NCBI GenBank assembly: GCA_023055505.1
Contig: JALIRH010000050.1
Span: forward strand, 806,001 to 870,000
DNA length: 64,000 nucleotides
Direction of reading: 5' to 3'
Origin: Callipepla californica brunnescens
Lineage: Eukaryota; Chordata; Aves; Galliformes; Odontophoridae
This document shows, piece after piece, positions 52,032 to 62,320 of the stretch. The translations under genes and the position numbers were made by a program. Below the pieces are notes generated by a model that saw nothing but the letters and a program-made list of their open reading frames with translations, made no database searches and had not been told where the DNA came from. Position 1 is the first letter of the stretch; each line of letters opens with the position of its first letter.

Positions 52032-52059
52032 AAAATTAAAGATGTGTCAGACACTGCAT

Positions 52060-52590
52060 TGTGTGCCATTTGATCATCTCTTACTTTGGCACCAGTGCGA
52101 GTGGCCTTAGGAAAAGAAAAAAAAATTACCAAGTGCTCGCTAGCCATCTGTGCACTCTTTTTGTAGCAATCAATACCTGTTGCTCCTCCACTTGTAGCAA
52201 CCCCACAACAGACGGATTTTCCCAACAGACCAGGGAAAACAGACAGCTGTTCCCCCCAGAGAGGTTTCATCCTCTTGTCTTGTTTAATTGTGGTGCGTGT
52301 ATCAGTCATGGACAACCTGTGCAATAGCGTACATAGGTAAGTCCACCCCTCAGTCTCTAGCCCACTTACACGTTGCATCTCTTCCTTGATTGCCCGAGGT
52401 TTCATGGGCCCACCAAGCTAAAAATAATTCACCCTTGTGTTGCCAGTCCAAGTCTACTTGAGCCACCTTAACTTTGGCAGCTTGATCTACTTGAAGGCTA
52501 TTTTGTTGTTCTTCAGTAGCCTGACTCTTGGGAATACTTGAGTCAAAGATCATGGCATTGAATGGATTTATCATATCCCCTGTCATGCAC
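52060..52590 (-). pseudogene. Broken pol-like (integrase-proximal) ERV fragment, antisense to the LTR
   Basis: The minus strand carries two overlapping frames (52350-52586 and 51929-52405) that together resemble the region around the N-terminal zinc-binding domain of integrase in avian endogenous retroviruses. A frameshift near 52350-52405 and a stop separate them. Where a cysteine pair of the zinc site would be expected I see other residues. No catalytic D,D-35-E core is visible. It cannot be functional. Its orientation is opposite to the LTR at 51270, so it is an inverted part of that provirus or a separate insertion. The family assignment is from memory. Confidence 0.45.
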
Positions 52591-52774
52591 CAGCTTCTGT
52601 TAAAATTGAGAGATACAATAGGTTGCTAAAAACAATGCTGAAATTTGGTGGGACACATCATCAAAAATTCCCAAGTTCTGCTAAACATTCTCATTATTAA
52701 AATATAAAATAAAAATATAACCTAGATTTTAATCATCTAGTACTACCAAATGTTAACTGTAAATCACATAGGGA
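52591..52774. other. Unassigned spacer
   Basis: Between the pol-like fragment and Charlie copy B. AT-rich; nothing recognised. Confidence 0.4.
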
Positions 52775-52834
52775 TTCAGTCTTTTGGCTTGTCTGAGCCA
52801 CACTGAGTGAACAGAAATTGTCTTGGGCCACATA

Positions 52835-53368
52835 GGTTGCTCCAAAAGTAATGCCTGCTATTTATTTCAGAAACAACAACGAAGGTACAATAACATTACT
52901 TGATAGAGCAAATTCTCAGCTACATAACACTATTTTTCAGAATAATCACCACCATTATCTATGCATTTTTGCCAGCAATGAACAAGAGCCTGCATGCCAT
53001 GCTCTTAACAATCTACACCAGTGAAAGCGATTACCGCAATCACTGCTGAAATGCACCACTCACCACTCTCTCTGCGCTCACATTCACTGTTTGGTCCCCA
53101 GAAAACTTCAGCAAGTGTCAGTGAATACCAGTGGTTGCCATTTTTTCTGCATGGAGGAATTCAATGACACGCCCTTGATCCATACACACATCCACAGCTA
53201 ACACTGTTCTGCCAGACTGTCTCTCTGCTGCCATCTGTCACATAGCAGAAATACATAATAAAATATTGGTGGGAAGGTTCAATCTCTACTGCCACGCCAC
53301 CAACACCTGCCTCTGACATTATGGGCCAACACAATAAAACAGGAGGAATTACTTTCACAGCAGCCTTC
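52835..53368 (-). mobile_element. Galluhop mariner inside Charlie copy B
   Basis: A nearly full-length short Galluhop derivative of 534 bp. The left terminal repeat is GGTTGCTCCAAAAGTAATGC. The right terminal repeat is GGAGGAATTACTTTCACAGC. The first follows CACATA of the Charlie element. The interior includes TCTCAGCTACATAACACTAT, CACTGCTGAAATGCACCACT and CTCTGACATTATGGGCCAAC. It lies antisense, so the transposase N-terminal remnant reads on the minus strand, broken by frameshifts. Unlike the copy in Charlie A it retains the 150-bp segment after the first terminal repeat. Confidence 0.92.
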
Positions 53369-53444
53369 AAAAATATACAGTCTTGTTAATATATAGGTAA
53401 CAAAGCATTTTCATTTTAAATATTTTACTTAAAACCTCAAAAAG

Positions 53445-53465
53445 AAAAAAAAAAAAAAAAAAAAA
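53445..53465. repeat. 21-bp poly(A) run
   Basis: Within Charlie copy B and absent from the matching place in copy A. A later low-complexity expansion. Confidence 0.9.
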
Positions 53466-53888
53466 GGAGAAAAAGGAGAGTGGACCAAAACCATAACACT
53501 ACTGAGGAATCTTGTTTTTGTGAAACTTAAACAAAAGCCTGGGTCAATGGCAATAGCTGCAATTCTTAGTCTCAAGGTATGCATTAGAGATTTCTGATGA
53601 AATTTTACTCTTCCTGTACTTCATCTTTGACAATAATTGTGCAAAATATATGCACTGTCAGAAAGCAACAATAAGGAATGATTGTGATGCAAAGGATATC
53701 TTCCTCTGCTAGAATAGGGATTATGAAAGTCTGGTAAAGAGAGACAATCAGATTTTTGAGTTGAATATCTGACTGAAACTCTATACATTTCATTTTGAAA
53801 ATTTGCAGGTCACGTATTTCTACCAAATGAAAATGGTCTTGCAAACATAAACTGATGTTGTTTGCGTTTTTTTTGGCAGTCTTGAAAC

Positions 53889-54323
53889 CCCAAGCTGTGT
53901 GGTACAGTTGACACTCTCAATGGATGGGATGTCATCCACTAGACAGGCTGAGCAGCAGGCCCAGAATAACCTCATGAGGTTCAACAAAACCAAGCTTGCT
54001 GCCTGGAGAAGACTTTAAGATGACCTAATAACAGCCTTTCAAAATCTGAAAAGGGATTGAAGTGGATAAACTGTTTAGCAGAGTCTGTGGGTGGTGATAG
54101 GATGAAGGGAAACGGTCTCAAACTTAAAGAGAGGAGATTCAGGTTTGAAATCAGGAAAAAGTGACAGTGGTGATGCCCAGAGAGGTGGAGGAAGCCCCCA
54201 TCCCTGGAGACATTCATGGTGCTCTGAGCAATGATAGTGCTGTGGGTGTCCCTGTTTATTGCAAGGGGATTGGACGTGATGACCTTTAAAGGTCCCTTCC
54301 AACTGAAACAATTCTATGATTCT
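53889..54323 (+). mobile_element. CR1 LINE nested in Charlie copy B
   Basis: Sense CR1 from AAGCTGTGTGGTACAGTTGA through AACCTCATGAGGTTCAACAA. It then jumps by an internal deletion to CTGCCTGGAGAAGACTTTAA, and continues by CAGCCTTTCAAAATCTGAAA and GACCTTTAAAGGTCCCTTCC to the tail CAATTCTATGATTCTG. Copy A has no CR1 at the matching position (TCTTGAAGC then TTTTCAAATTC), so this CR1 inserted after copy B was in place. Frames are broken. Confidence 0.92.
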
Positions 54324-54555
54324 GTTTCCAAATTCCACTTTCAAAACGGAAAGCAGAGCTGCATGTTCTTTGCTGTTCAAAGCCCTGTGTTTACCCAGTG
54401 TATCAGAATGCATAAAGTTATGTGCTATCACTTGAGTCAACACTGCGCACACTGCCCTCCTCATGCCCTGCTTTCCATCAACATAACATTAATAGTGCAC
54501 TGCTGGTGGGCTGCACTGCCAGCTGTGCAGGCTGCAGGTTGGACATGCCTGTTAA

Positions 54556-55097
54556 AGCCTTATTTTCAGTTCAGGTTATCAGCAATAACCAAATCCTGGA
54601 CACTACTGTTTAATACATGGATATTTTAGAGACTGTCATCCCTGATAGCTGGTTCTGCCTTAATAAAGCCTGAGCTTGCACTATTAAAGAGCATAACTTG
54701 AAGGAAATTTGTAGTTCATTCTTGTTGCTATTATCTTAGAGAAAGTAAGTTTTTAATAATACATAGCTTTTTAATAAAACATAGCTTTTCTCATAGTAGC
54801 TGGCAAATTTGTTTATAAGAATAGCTCTGGACTCTGAAGGGCAGCACTGTGATCCATAAATATGCTTGACACTTCCATGGTACTAAAGAGACTTAAGAAA
54901 TTCACTGGGGAGCTTAATGTTATTAAGAATGAGCAGCAAGGAAATGCGCTGCAGCCACAGTAGAACTGGTCTGAGAATGGAAAATGAGGAACATTAGTTA
55001 GAGTAGGAACCAAAAATGAATGATGAAGAGGGGAGCTGTAACAGCAACTATCAAGAAGAAAATATCTTCAGTTTTACAGTAAAAAATGACGATACAG
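54556..55097. other. Spacer between Charlie copy B and solo LTR
   Basis: AT-rich. It contains an imperfect short tandem repeat around ACATAGCTTTT near 54761-54790. No gene recognised. Confidence 0.5.
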
Positions 55098-55629
55098 TGT
55101 CATGGTTTTATGATTTGTTGCTGATATTCTACAAGATAACATCATGTAGTGTACCGGGAGTTAAAGAGTTAATGCTGCAGTACTGCAGATTGTCGATGGC
55201 TCTGTCCCCGAAGAGAAGAATGAACTACAGCTCCCAGAAGACTTCACTGTTTCATTTCCATTTTCCATTCAGATGGAAAGATAAAACTGACTGGGAGCCA
55301 CGAGACTGTTCTCTTTTTTTTCCTTCTCATCTCTGTGGTGTGTACTCCCTAGCTGTCTTGCCTACAGCATTAGAGTAAGGCCTTCAGTTTGGACACTCTC
55401 TAATTTATTTGATTTATTAGATTCAATTTCAATTATATTGTATTATATTGTGTTATCTGGCATTCTGCTATCATATTTAGTAAAATATTTTTTTTTCCTT
55501 AGCTCATTGTCACTGTTATCCTCCTCTGGGCACATCTCCCCATCTTTTACCTCCTCCCTTTCCCAGGTGGTGCATCCCTCTGTCCCATTAGTCATAGAAG
55601 TGGGCTGAACCGAGTTGCAACCATTGACA
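55098..55629 (+). mobile_element. Solo LTR, same family as 51270-51821
   Basis: A 532-bp LTR that starts TGTCATGGTTTTATGATTTG and ends AACCATTGACA. It shares blocks with the first LTR in the same order: GAGTTAAAGAGTTAATGCTG, AGGCCTTCAGTTTGGACACT, and the AATTATATTGTATTATATTG tract. Flanking five-base repeats TACAG (55093-55097) and TATAG (55630-55634) differ at one base. No primer-binding site follows. Together these mark a solo LTR left by recombination. It is not the 3' partner of the LTR at 51270, because the outer flanks do not match and the copies are well diverged. Confidence 0.85.
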
Positions 55630-56570
55630 TATAGCCATGCCCTAGGAGGGAGTCAACTTAAGGAATGACACGAGAATGAATATAAGTAAAGCCTACAGCA
55701 AAAGCAACATGCTGACAAGCTAAGTTATTACCAACACTTGAATGTTGTCACATGATAGAATTAATTAATTAAATGGAAAGAGAAAGTAAAGATACAGTAG
55801 AACAAGAGTTCGGAACAGGATCAGTGGCAATGTAACAATAAAAAAGAGACTGTGACTTTAAATGTATTAAGTGCTTTTGAATGAACAAGATTGGGAATCA
55901 CATTTTAATCAGGTTTGGAAGTGAAGGAATGTCTGAAATGACAATCAAATCTAGTAGGAAATATAAGAATGGACTGAAAACAACAGGAAGCAGAGCCCAT
56001 CACCATTCCTCCTGTAATTTAGAGAAAGGGAAAATCCTTTTATGGCCTTTGCGATTACGGTGCCATGGGGTGATATCCTAACTCAAATCTTAACATAAAC
56101 ATAGCCTCTGTAATTGCCCACCATCACAGCTATGTTGTACATTAGTATATTACAAACTGAGAATTACAGTGTGAGACACATAATATTCTTATCTGCTGGC
56201 CAGAATCTTAACTCTTGTATTTCTCACTGAGGAGGATTTATCTGCAGCTACTAGGGTCTTCAGTGCCATTCCAGCTAAACACTATTATGAAATCATCCTC
56301 ACAACATGTCAGCTGAAATGGTGCTCCAGCTGGATTTATATTTATGTAGAAGAAGATGAATAAATGGAAGAAAAAGTCATACTGGAAAATCTTTGAAAGC
56401 GTAATACCTGGCTTGCTTTCTCAGTCTATGTTTCTGCTAGCAGAAGGACCTCTGAACTTTGATGCAGATCTAAGCATTCCATAGGTAAAAAGCAATGCTT
56501 CATGAGTTTTTACTTTTTTGGCGTTTGTCGTTGTTGCATTTGTTTGTTTTGTTACAGAGACACAGCATGA

Positions 56571-56605
56571 TAATAATATATATAGTTATGCATATATATA
56601 TACAT
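56571..56605. repeat. TA-rich microsatellite
   Basis: Interrupted TA units (TAATAATATATATAG, then CATATATATATACATG). Confidence 0.85.
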
Positions 56606-58167
56606 GCACATAGAAAACCAAATCTCCTTTCACACGCTCCTTCTTGCAAATGAGGTACCAGATTATTCAACATCAAAGCCTCTTCTGATCACTGACAATC
56701 ACCTAAGTGAGAAATCCCAAAGGACATCCACCGTGCTCCCGGCTGCCTTCCAGCCTCTCCAGATTCTGCCCATGACTACTTGCTCTCCTGTTTGCCACCA
56801 GCTCCAGCTACAGAACATCCTCTACAGGTGTCCTCAGTTGCTGCCATCCTGCCAGAAGGGTCCATATGACCTAATCATCCCTCTATTGAAATAAGGAGGC
56901 ATAGAAACCCAAACTGAATAAAGTAAATCCTGTCTATAATTCTGTCTTTCACTAACACATCTGTGCTGGAGGACTGAAACCGAGCCTAATAACTTCAGAT
57001 AAATTCCTGCATTACAATTGCATCCTTTTCTCTTTCAAGCGTTAGCATTTCTACTCCTCTCATGAGTTTAACAAAGGGTTGGTAGAAAGTGGAGATCCCA
57101 TGGAGATTAATTTTCTCTTTCTAGTAGCAATCTGTGGCAACATTAAAGAAAACAGGAAAGCAGCATTCAAGGAAAAACACACCCACTTACATTCAAAGAG
57201 AGGCCAGTTAAGTCAGTGGAAATAAATCTGCTTCCTGAGCTCTGTTTCAATAGGACTGGAAGCCTTGATCTTCCCAGGGTAGTGCTGCTAGCACGACTAC
57301 TGTGCACATTAGGATTTTGTTGAGTGATACTATGGAGAAACACACACAGGACTTTTATCTGCAAGCCAGACTTATTAACACTGTATTTCCAACTTTGCCC
57401 CATGAATCTAAAACCTTGCCAGCTGTGTTGCTACAAAAATTCTCAGTAGTGAGGTTCTGCAGCCTCCAGCAAAAGTTGTGGTTATGGAGAAAACCAAATT
57501 CTCCAAGGTGGATGTTCAGTGGAAGAACTTGAGACTATGAAAAAGAGCTTATTTTCTTTTAGTTAGCATAGTTATAGTTACATTTGGTGGTTACTCAGGT
57601 GGCTTTTGTTCATCTAACACTATTCTGAACTTCACTCTCATTTTTTTCCTCAACAGAATTGTTCAAGGGGAGGGATTGATGGTGTTAAAGCGTGTACTTT
57701 CAAGCTTTCTCTGGCTCAAAAACTAACGTTCTTTCATTTTACCACTGTATTTCTGTTTGCTTTCTGGGGCATAGTAGAGCATGATAGCATGACCAATTAT
57801 TCTATCAGTGCCAAGAAAGCTTTACTTTTTTTATTTGGCCTCTCTTAGGCATGCAATCAATGCCAGTTGCCTTTTTGCCTCACAGCCTTTTCTACAAAGA
57901 GAGACGAAAGTGAAGCCTTACTGACACGCACAGGATGGCAGCATGATCACCAAAATAGCTTGAATCTATTGGTACAGGCATGATTAAGCTTTTCTCCTGT
58001 CATTTCCCTTAATGCATGCCAATTTGGCCATGTCAGTCATTTTATCAAGCCTGACAGGAGGTTTCATCCAAATAACATCTCCAGAAACAATCTGAAAGCA
58101 CTATGAGTAGAGAGCAGGGTTCAAAATATTTCTCATGTACCGAGAGGTTCCTCTGTTTAATTAAAAT

Positions 58168-58187
58168 AACAATAATAATAATAATAA
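58168..58187. repeat. (AAT)n microsatellite
   Basis: About six AAT units. Confidence 0.9.
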
Positions 58188-61100
58188 ACTAAGCATTCTC
58201 TAATGCTGAATTGTAAAATTCATATCAAATTTTAGAATTTGTCTGAATATGAACAGTATGGTTTAAAAAATAAAAATAAAAAAACAGTATCAGGATTAAT
58301 TGTCTTAGAAAGGAGCATATATTTCTCATAACAATTTACATGAAATAGAAAAGCATTAGGTCTTTTGCCCAATAAATTGATCTGAAAAGTCTACCTTACT
58401 CCTAGAGCAGCTTATTTAGTTAGTCCCTGACATACTGTTTTCAGTGCCGAACACATCTTCCAAGGATTTTTGCCCTATGATTAACAGTGCATTCAGCTAG
58501 CTGTTTCTTTATGTAAGATATAATTTGTTTGCTGAACTGTCAGGAAAAGCATCTTCAAGTTTGTCCCTTCATTCTTCTTCGGCAGAGCTTTTTATTTACA
58601 AAAGAAATTAAAATTAAAGACGGCTAATAATTAAGAATGAAGAAGAGTATTTTGTTTTGTTTCAGCTTTCCTAACGCTTATAAATGTCAGTCAATTCTGC
58701 AGAGTGTTGCAGCATGGGGCTGCCTCTGACTTGCAGAAGCCAAGTCCAATTGTATGGTCCATTTCACTGCTTAATGATACTAAAGATCCATTCTGGATCT
58801 AAGGACTTTTCTATTTGAAAGAGAAAAAAGAACAATTCTGGATGAAAAAAATGACTCCTTCAGAGAATAAAATGCAGAGGATGGTAGATATGTTCTCTGC
58901 TGCTTCTTTAATTTTTGAAGATGAACCTTAAATCAGTCTAACCTTTCCAAGGAAACTGAGACTTTGAATGAAATACAGAGGACAATGAATAGGTAGCTGA
59001 ATTAACCATAGCTGAGACCATTATGAAAAGGACAAGAAGGAGTTAAGAAAAATTAGTGTTTCCTTACAGGCCGCAAAACATTTACACATAGCAGCATACA
59101 TTTACTTAGTTCTCTAATCCCTGTGACATCCCTGTGAATAAATAAGGCTGAAAATGCTGACAGTATGCCCTCCCTTTTGTGTTTGCAGATAAGCAGACAT
59201 ATTACGCCTACCATGCTTGAAAAGGAAATAAAATGCAGAAAAGCACAGGAGCAAGTCTAGTAATTTTTAACTTAGACAGGAAAAAAAATATATAACAAGC
59301 TTAATTTGGAAAGGAGCCTGAAGTTTTCATTCTTTTGTTCAATGTAATACACGTGGTTCTTGGTAAGAAGATAACTTTGAATGTCTGAAGCTTTCCAGTT
59401 CCAACTATAATAAAATATGCTGCACAAGCCTGTTGTTCTTGCTGTTTGTAAACAGACAACTAAGTTCAACAGCCCAGAGCAAGTACTGACAGGCCTTCCA
59501 AAATGGAGTGGCAGACACTGTATTTAACCTTGTCTGCAGTTCTTCAGTTTACTTTGCCAGCTGAACTTTCTAGTAGTAGAACTTGAACAATATATTTTTG
59601 TCTGGGCCCATCTGTCAGCAATAGTCCCAGTTGTGCTACTGGATCTTTCCTGGCCAAGGTGTTCCAGCAAGTTTTGCAATTCTCCTAATCCTTTACCAAG
59701 CCTGAACTAGATGAAAACATATTTGACCAGATTTAAGCTTCTGTGATCCTTCTTTCCAAAAGCCAGTCACAAGGTAAAACAAAGTATTACATACACTTTG
59801 ATGAAAACAAAATGCTTAAGGGAAGGAAAGGACTGTAAAACAAGCAACATAAATATCTTGTCTTGCCATTCCCAGTGGTTAGCTAACCAAGACTAGATAC
59901 GGATTTTTTTTCTGTCAGTGTTGAAAGACCTGTCTGCAGAGTAGATGATTTAAGCACAATGCTACTGCTTGGGAAGTAAGATAAGAAAGCACCTGTGCTG
60001 GCTTGACAATGATCCAGCTGAGACCCAGAGGATTACAGCTGCATATAAACAGCAAAGCAAATACGTTGGTTGAGTCCTCCCAGCCAAATTCACGAACTGT
60101 GGGTTGCTGCATGCGGTGATGATTAGGCTGCACTCCATCCCAAAGCTGTCACACCCATGAGACACAGCACAGCAGCACAATGAATGCAGCCACACCTTGC
60201 ATGCACCTGTGCCACCACCCACCTCTTTGGAGGGTGCCCTCCCTTCTAAAGTTGCTGTAGTCCCTTGGTGGGAATTTGTCTGCATCTCTGACATGGACAC
60301 TTAGTAAATCTTAATCAGTCTTTGAGAGATTTTTCACGAGAATGTCTAAATCACACCAAAATCCAGAACGCACACATAGCAAACAACAATTTTACCAGCA
60401 CCATCCCTTACATTACAGATTCGAAGCTGCTTTACTGCAGTAATTTCTCATGTCCTAAAATACACTCTAACTGATAAAGAAAGAGATATTCATGTCTTTT
60501 TGTTCTGTTATCTGGATACCCACGCTACACCTACCAGGTAGTGAGTTGAACATACCATGGGGATTATAACTAAACAGAAGTTACACTGAAGATTCCAGGG
60601 AGAGAAGGGTTTTGGAGAGGATAAGAGAAAAAAGTTCTTTGGATTTGGTCAAATTTTCAAAGTTTTGGTTCTGCAATGGATACACATTAAAGCAGATACC
60701 GTGCAGCATGAATTCAAGAGAGATTAATGGCCACATTAACCTTTTGAAATCTATAAACCAGACTTATCCCTTTGCAATTGGTAATGATGTTTTATATATA
60801 CATAACATAAAAAAAAAGTGAAATAAAATAGAATCCAAGTCTGTTTTCTTTTTTCAGTGGCTGGACCACCAAATAAACAATCTAAAAGATTTACAGCAGT
60901 ATACGCGTGGACAAGCACATATAAAGAAATCTCAGTTGACATTTCATCCAAGAAACAAGTAGCACATTTAGAGACACGATAAAACATATTTAGAAGTGTT
61001 TGAAAATCGTTCCAGAACAAACTTCAGAATCATTAGAAGCGTTACTGTTCCCTTTAAGAAAATTCAAATACACAGACACAACCAAACCAATTTCTTAGAA

Positions 61101-61988
61101 GGTTCTAAATTGAGGAACTTTTCTCTCATCTTTGGCACAATGTACATAAAATAAAAGTAATTTGTAACATGACTCCTTGAAAAATTCATACCACTATGAC
61201 ATTTGAAACAATTCTATCAATCAGGTGATTTTGTCTGTATCAAGAATATATTCCAAGAGGACAAAAACAAATGCTTAGGAGGGACAAAAATAAAGGGGAA
61301 AAAAATATATCAAAAACTGCATTTCAATAAAGGTGCCTGTGCATTGTTACCTATCATAAATAACATCTCTATGAGACAGGTTGTTAAATAACCAGTCCAG
61401 GAAAACAGCTGTGTGGGCTGAGCACCTATACCTGCTTCACCTATGCTCTTTGCTCCAGTCATCTCCACTGGATAGAACACTTGCAAAGAAGCAGGAACCC
61501 AAACTTTTAAACAAATCTCTCACTAGCACAAATTCTTTAGCATTGCACAGACCAACTTTGGAATGATAGTCTGTTTAGTCACAAGATCACAAGTAAGGGA
61601 GCCATTTCACTGACCTTTAGATGACTTGAGAGTCAATGCGCGGCATGGCCTGGTCACCTTGGCTCTTCTACAGCAGATGAAGGACATAAGCATCTAAAAA
61701 AGGTGATTCTCCACTTTTGAAGTGTCTCTTCATACTTAAACATCAAGTTCTGTCCTAGCAGGAGTGAACATGAAAGGAGAATCAGTAATGATCTTTGGAG
61801 GTAAAGCAACAGAAATTGTAAAAGTAGTATGAAGCGTTACTGCTCATATTTACATCCTACTTGCCCCCAGGTGATAACTTAAATAATACAGAGTTCAATA
61901 CAGCAACAATATTGTGTCATATGGAATATTTAATTTAATCAATGTATTAACAAGGAACTTTCCAAATTTTCAAAATTTCTTGCATATA

Positions 61989-62320
61989 CAAGGGCTGTTC
62001 AAAAAGTAATGCCTCCAATTTTATTCAGTTGGCCCACAGTGTCAGAGGTGGATGTTGGCATGGCAGTAGAGTTTGAAGCTTTCCACCAATATTCTGTTGT
62101 ATTTATTGCCATGTGACAGATGGCAGCAGAGGGGCACTCCAACAGAATGGCATCTGATATGGAAGTGCATATGAAGTTAAGGTGTGGAACTGAATTCCTC
62201 CATGAAAAAAAAGTGGCACCACTGACATTCATGGAGACTTGCTGAACATTTATGGACACCAAACAGTGGATGTGAGCACAGTGGTGCATTTCAGCAGTGG
62301 TGACAGCAGCAGTGGGAGAC
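61989..62320 (+). mobile_element. Galluhop mariner, 3'-truncated
   Basis: Begins at TA with an intact terminal repeat (CAAGGGCTGTTCAAAAAGTA). It proceeds through TTGGCCCACAGTGTCAGAGG and GACAGATGGCAGCAGAGGGG to the transposase start region near 62159 (MEVHMKLRCGTEFLHEKKVA in translation). A one-base loss then shifts the frame. A ten-base gap relative to the family follows, and homology ends at about 62320 (GACAGCAGCAGTGGGAGAC), with the second terminal repeat missing. It is the best-preserved left terminus of the four Galluhop copies here. A 96-codon minus-strand frame across it is an antisense shadow. Confidence 0.9.

Larger units (their letters stand above)
52775..54555. mobile_element. Non-autonomous hAT/Charlie element carrying a Galluhop and a CR1 (copy B)
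   Basis: Same element and orientation as copy A (19207-20362). The left part reads GGCTTGTCTGAGCCACACTG and TTGTCTTGGGCCACATA. The right end reads GGTGGGCTGCACTGCC and GCAGGTTGGACATGCCTG. The interior matches copy A in order, for example GATGAAATTTTACTCTTCC near 53596 and TTGCAGGTCACGTA at 53803-53816. Galluhop lies at 52835-53368, at the same TA as in copy A. A CR1 (53889-54323) and a 21-bp A run enlarge it. The outermost left bases are decayed and I could not find an 8-bp duplication. It has no transposase coding, and the frames at 53605-53844 and 54075-54629 are chance or CR1 shadows. Confidence 0.8.
55630..61988. other. Long stretch without recognised genes or transposons
   Basis: About 6.4 kb. 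Simple repeats at 56571-56605 and 58168-58187. A less AT-rich patch at 56690-56930 has a 96-codon plus-strand frame and a downstream AATAAA, but no recognisable domain. Another at 60000-60300 has overlapping minus-strand frames. The block 57750-58560 is long, complex and repeat-free, and could include conserved non-coding DNA. None of these can be called a gene from sequence alone. Confidence 0.5.

Noticed and set aside
54075..54464. 129-codon minus-strand frame and overlapping 132-codon plus-strand frame
   Set aside because: Both straddle the CR1 nested in Charlie copy B; no conserved protein.
51270..55629. A single provirus bounded by the two same-family LTRs
   Set aside because: The outer flanks do not form a target duplication, the second LTR has its own flanking repeat, the LTRs are well diverged, and most of the interval is a Charlie composite.
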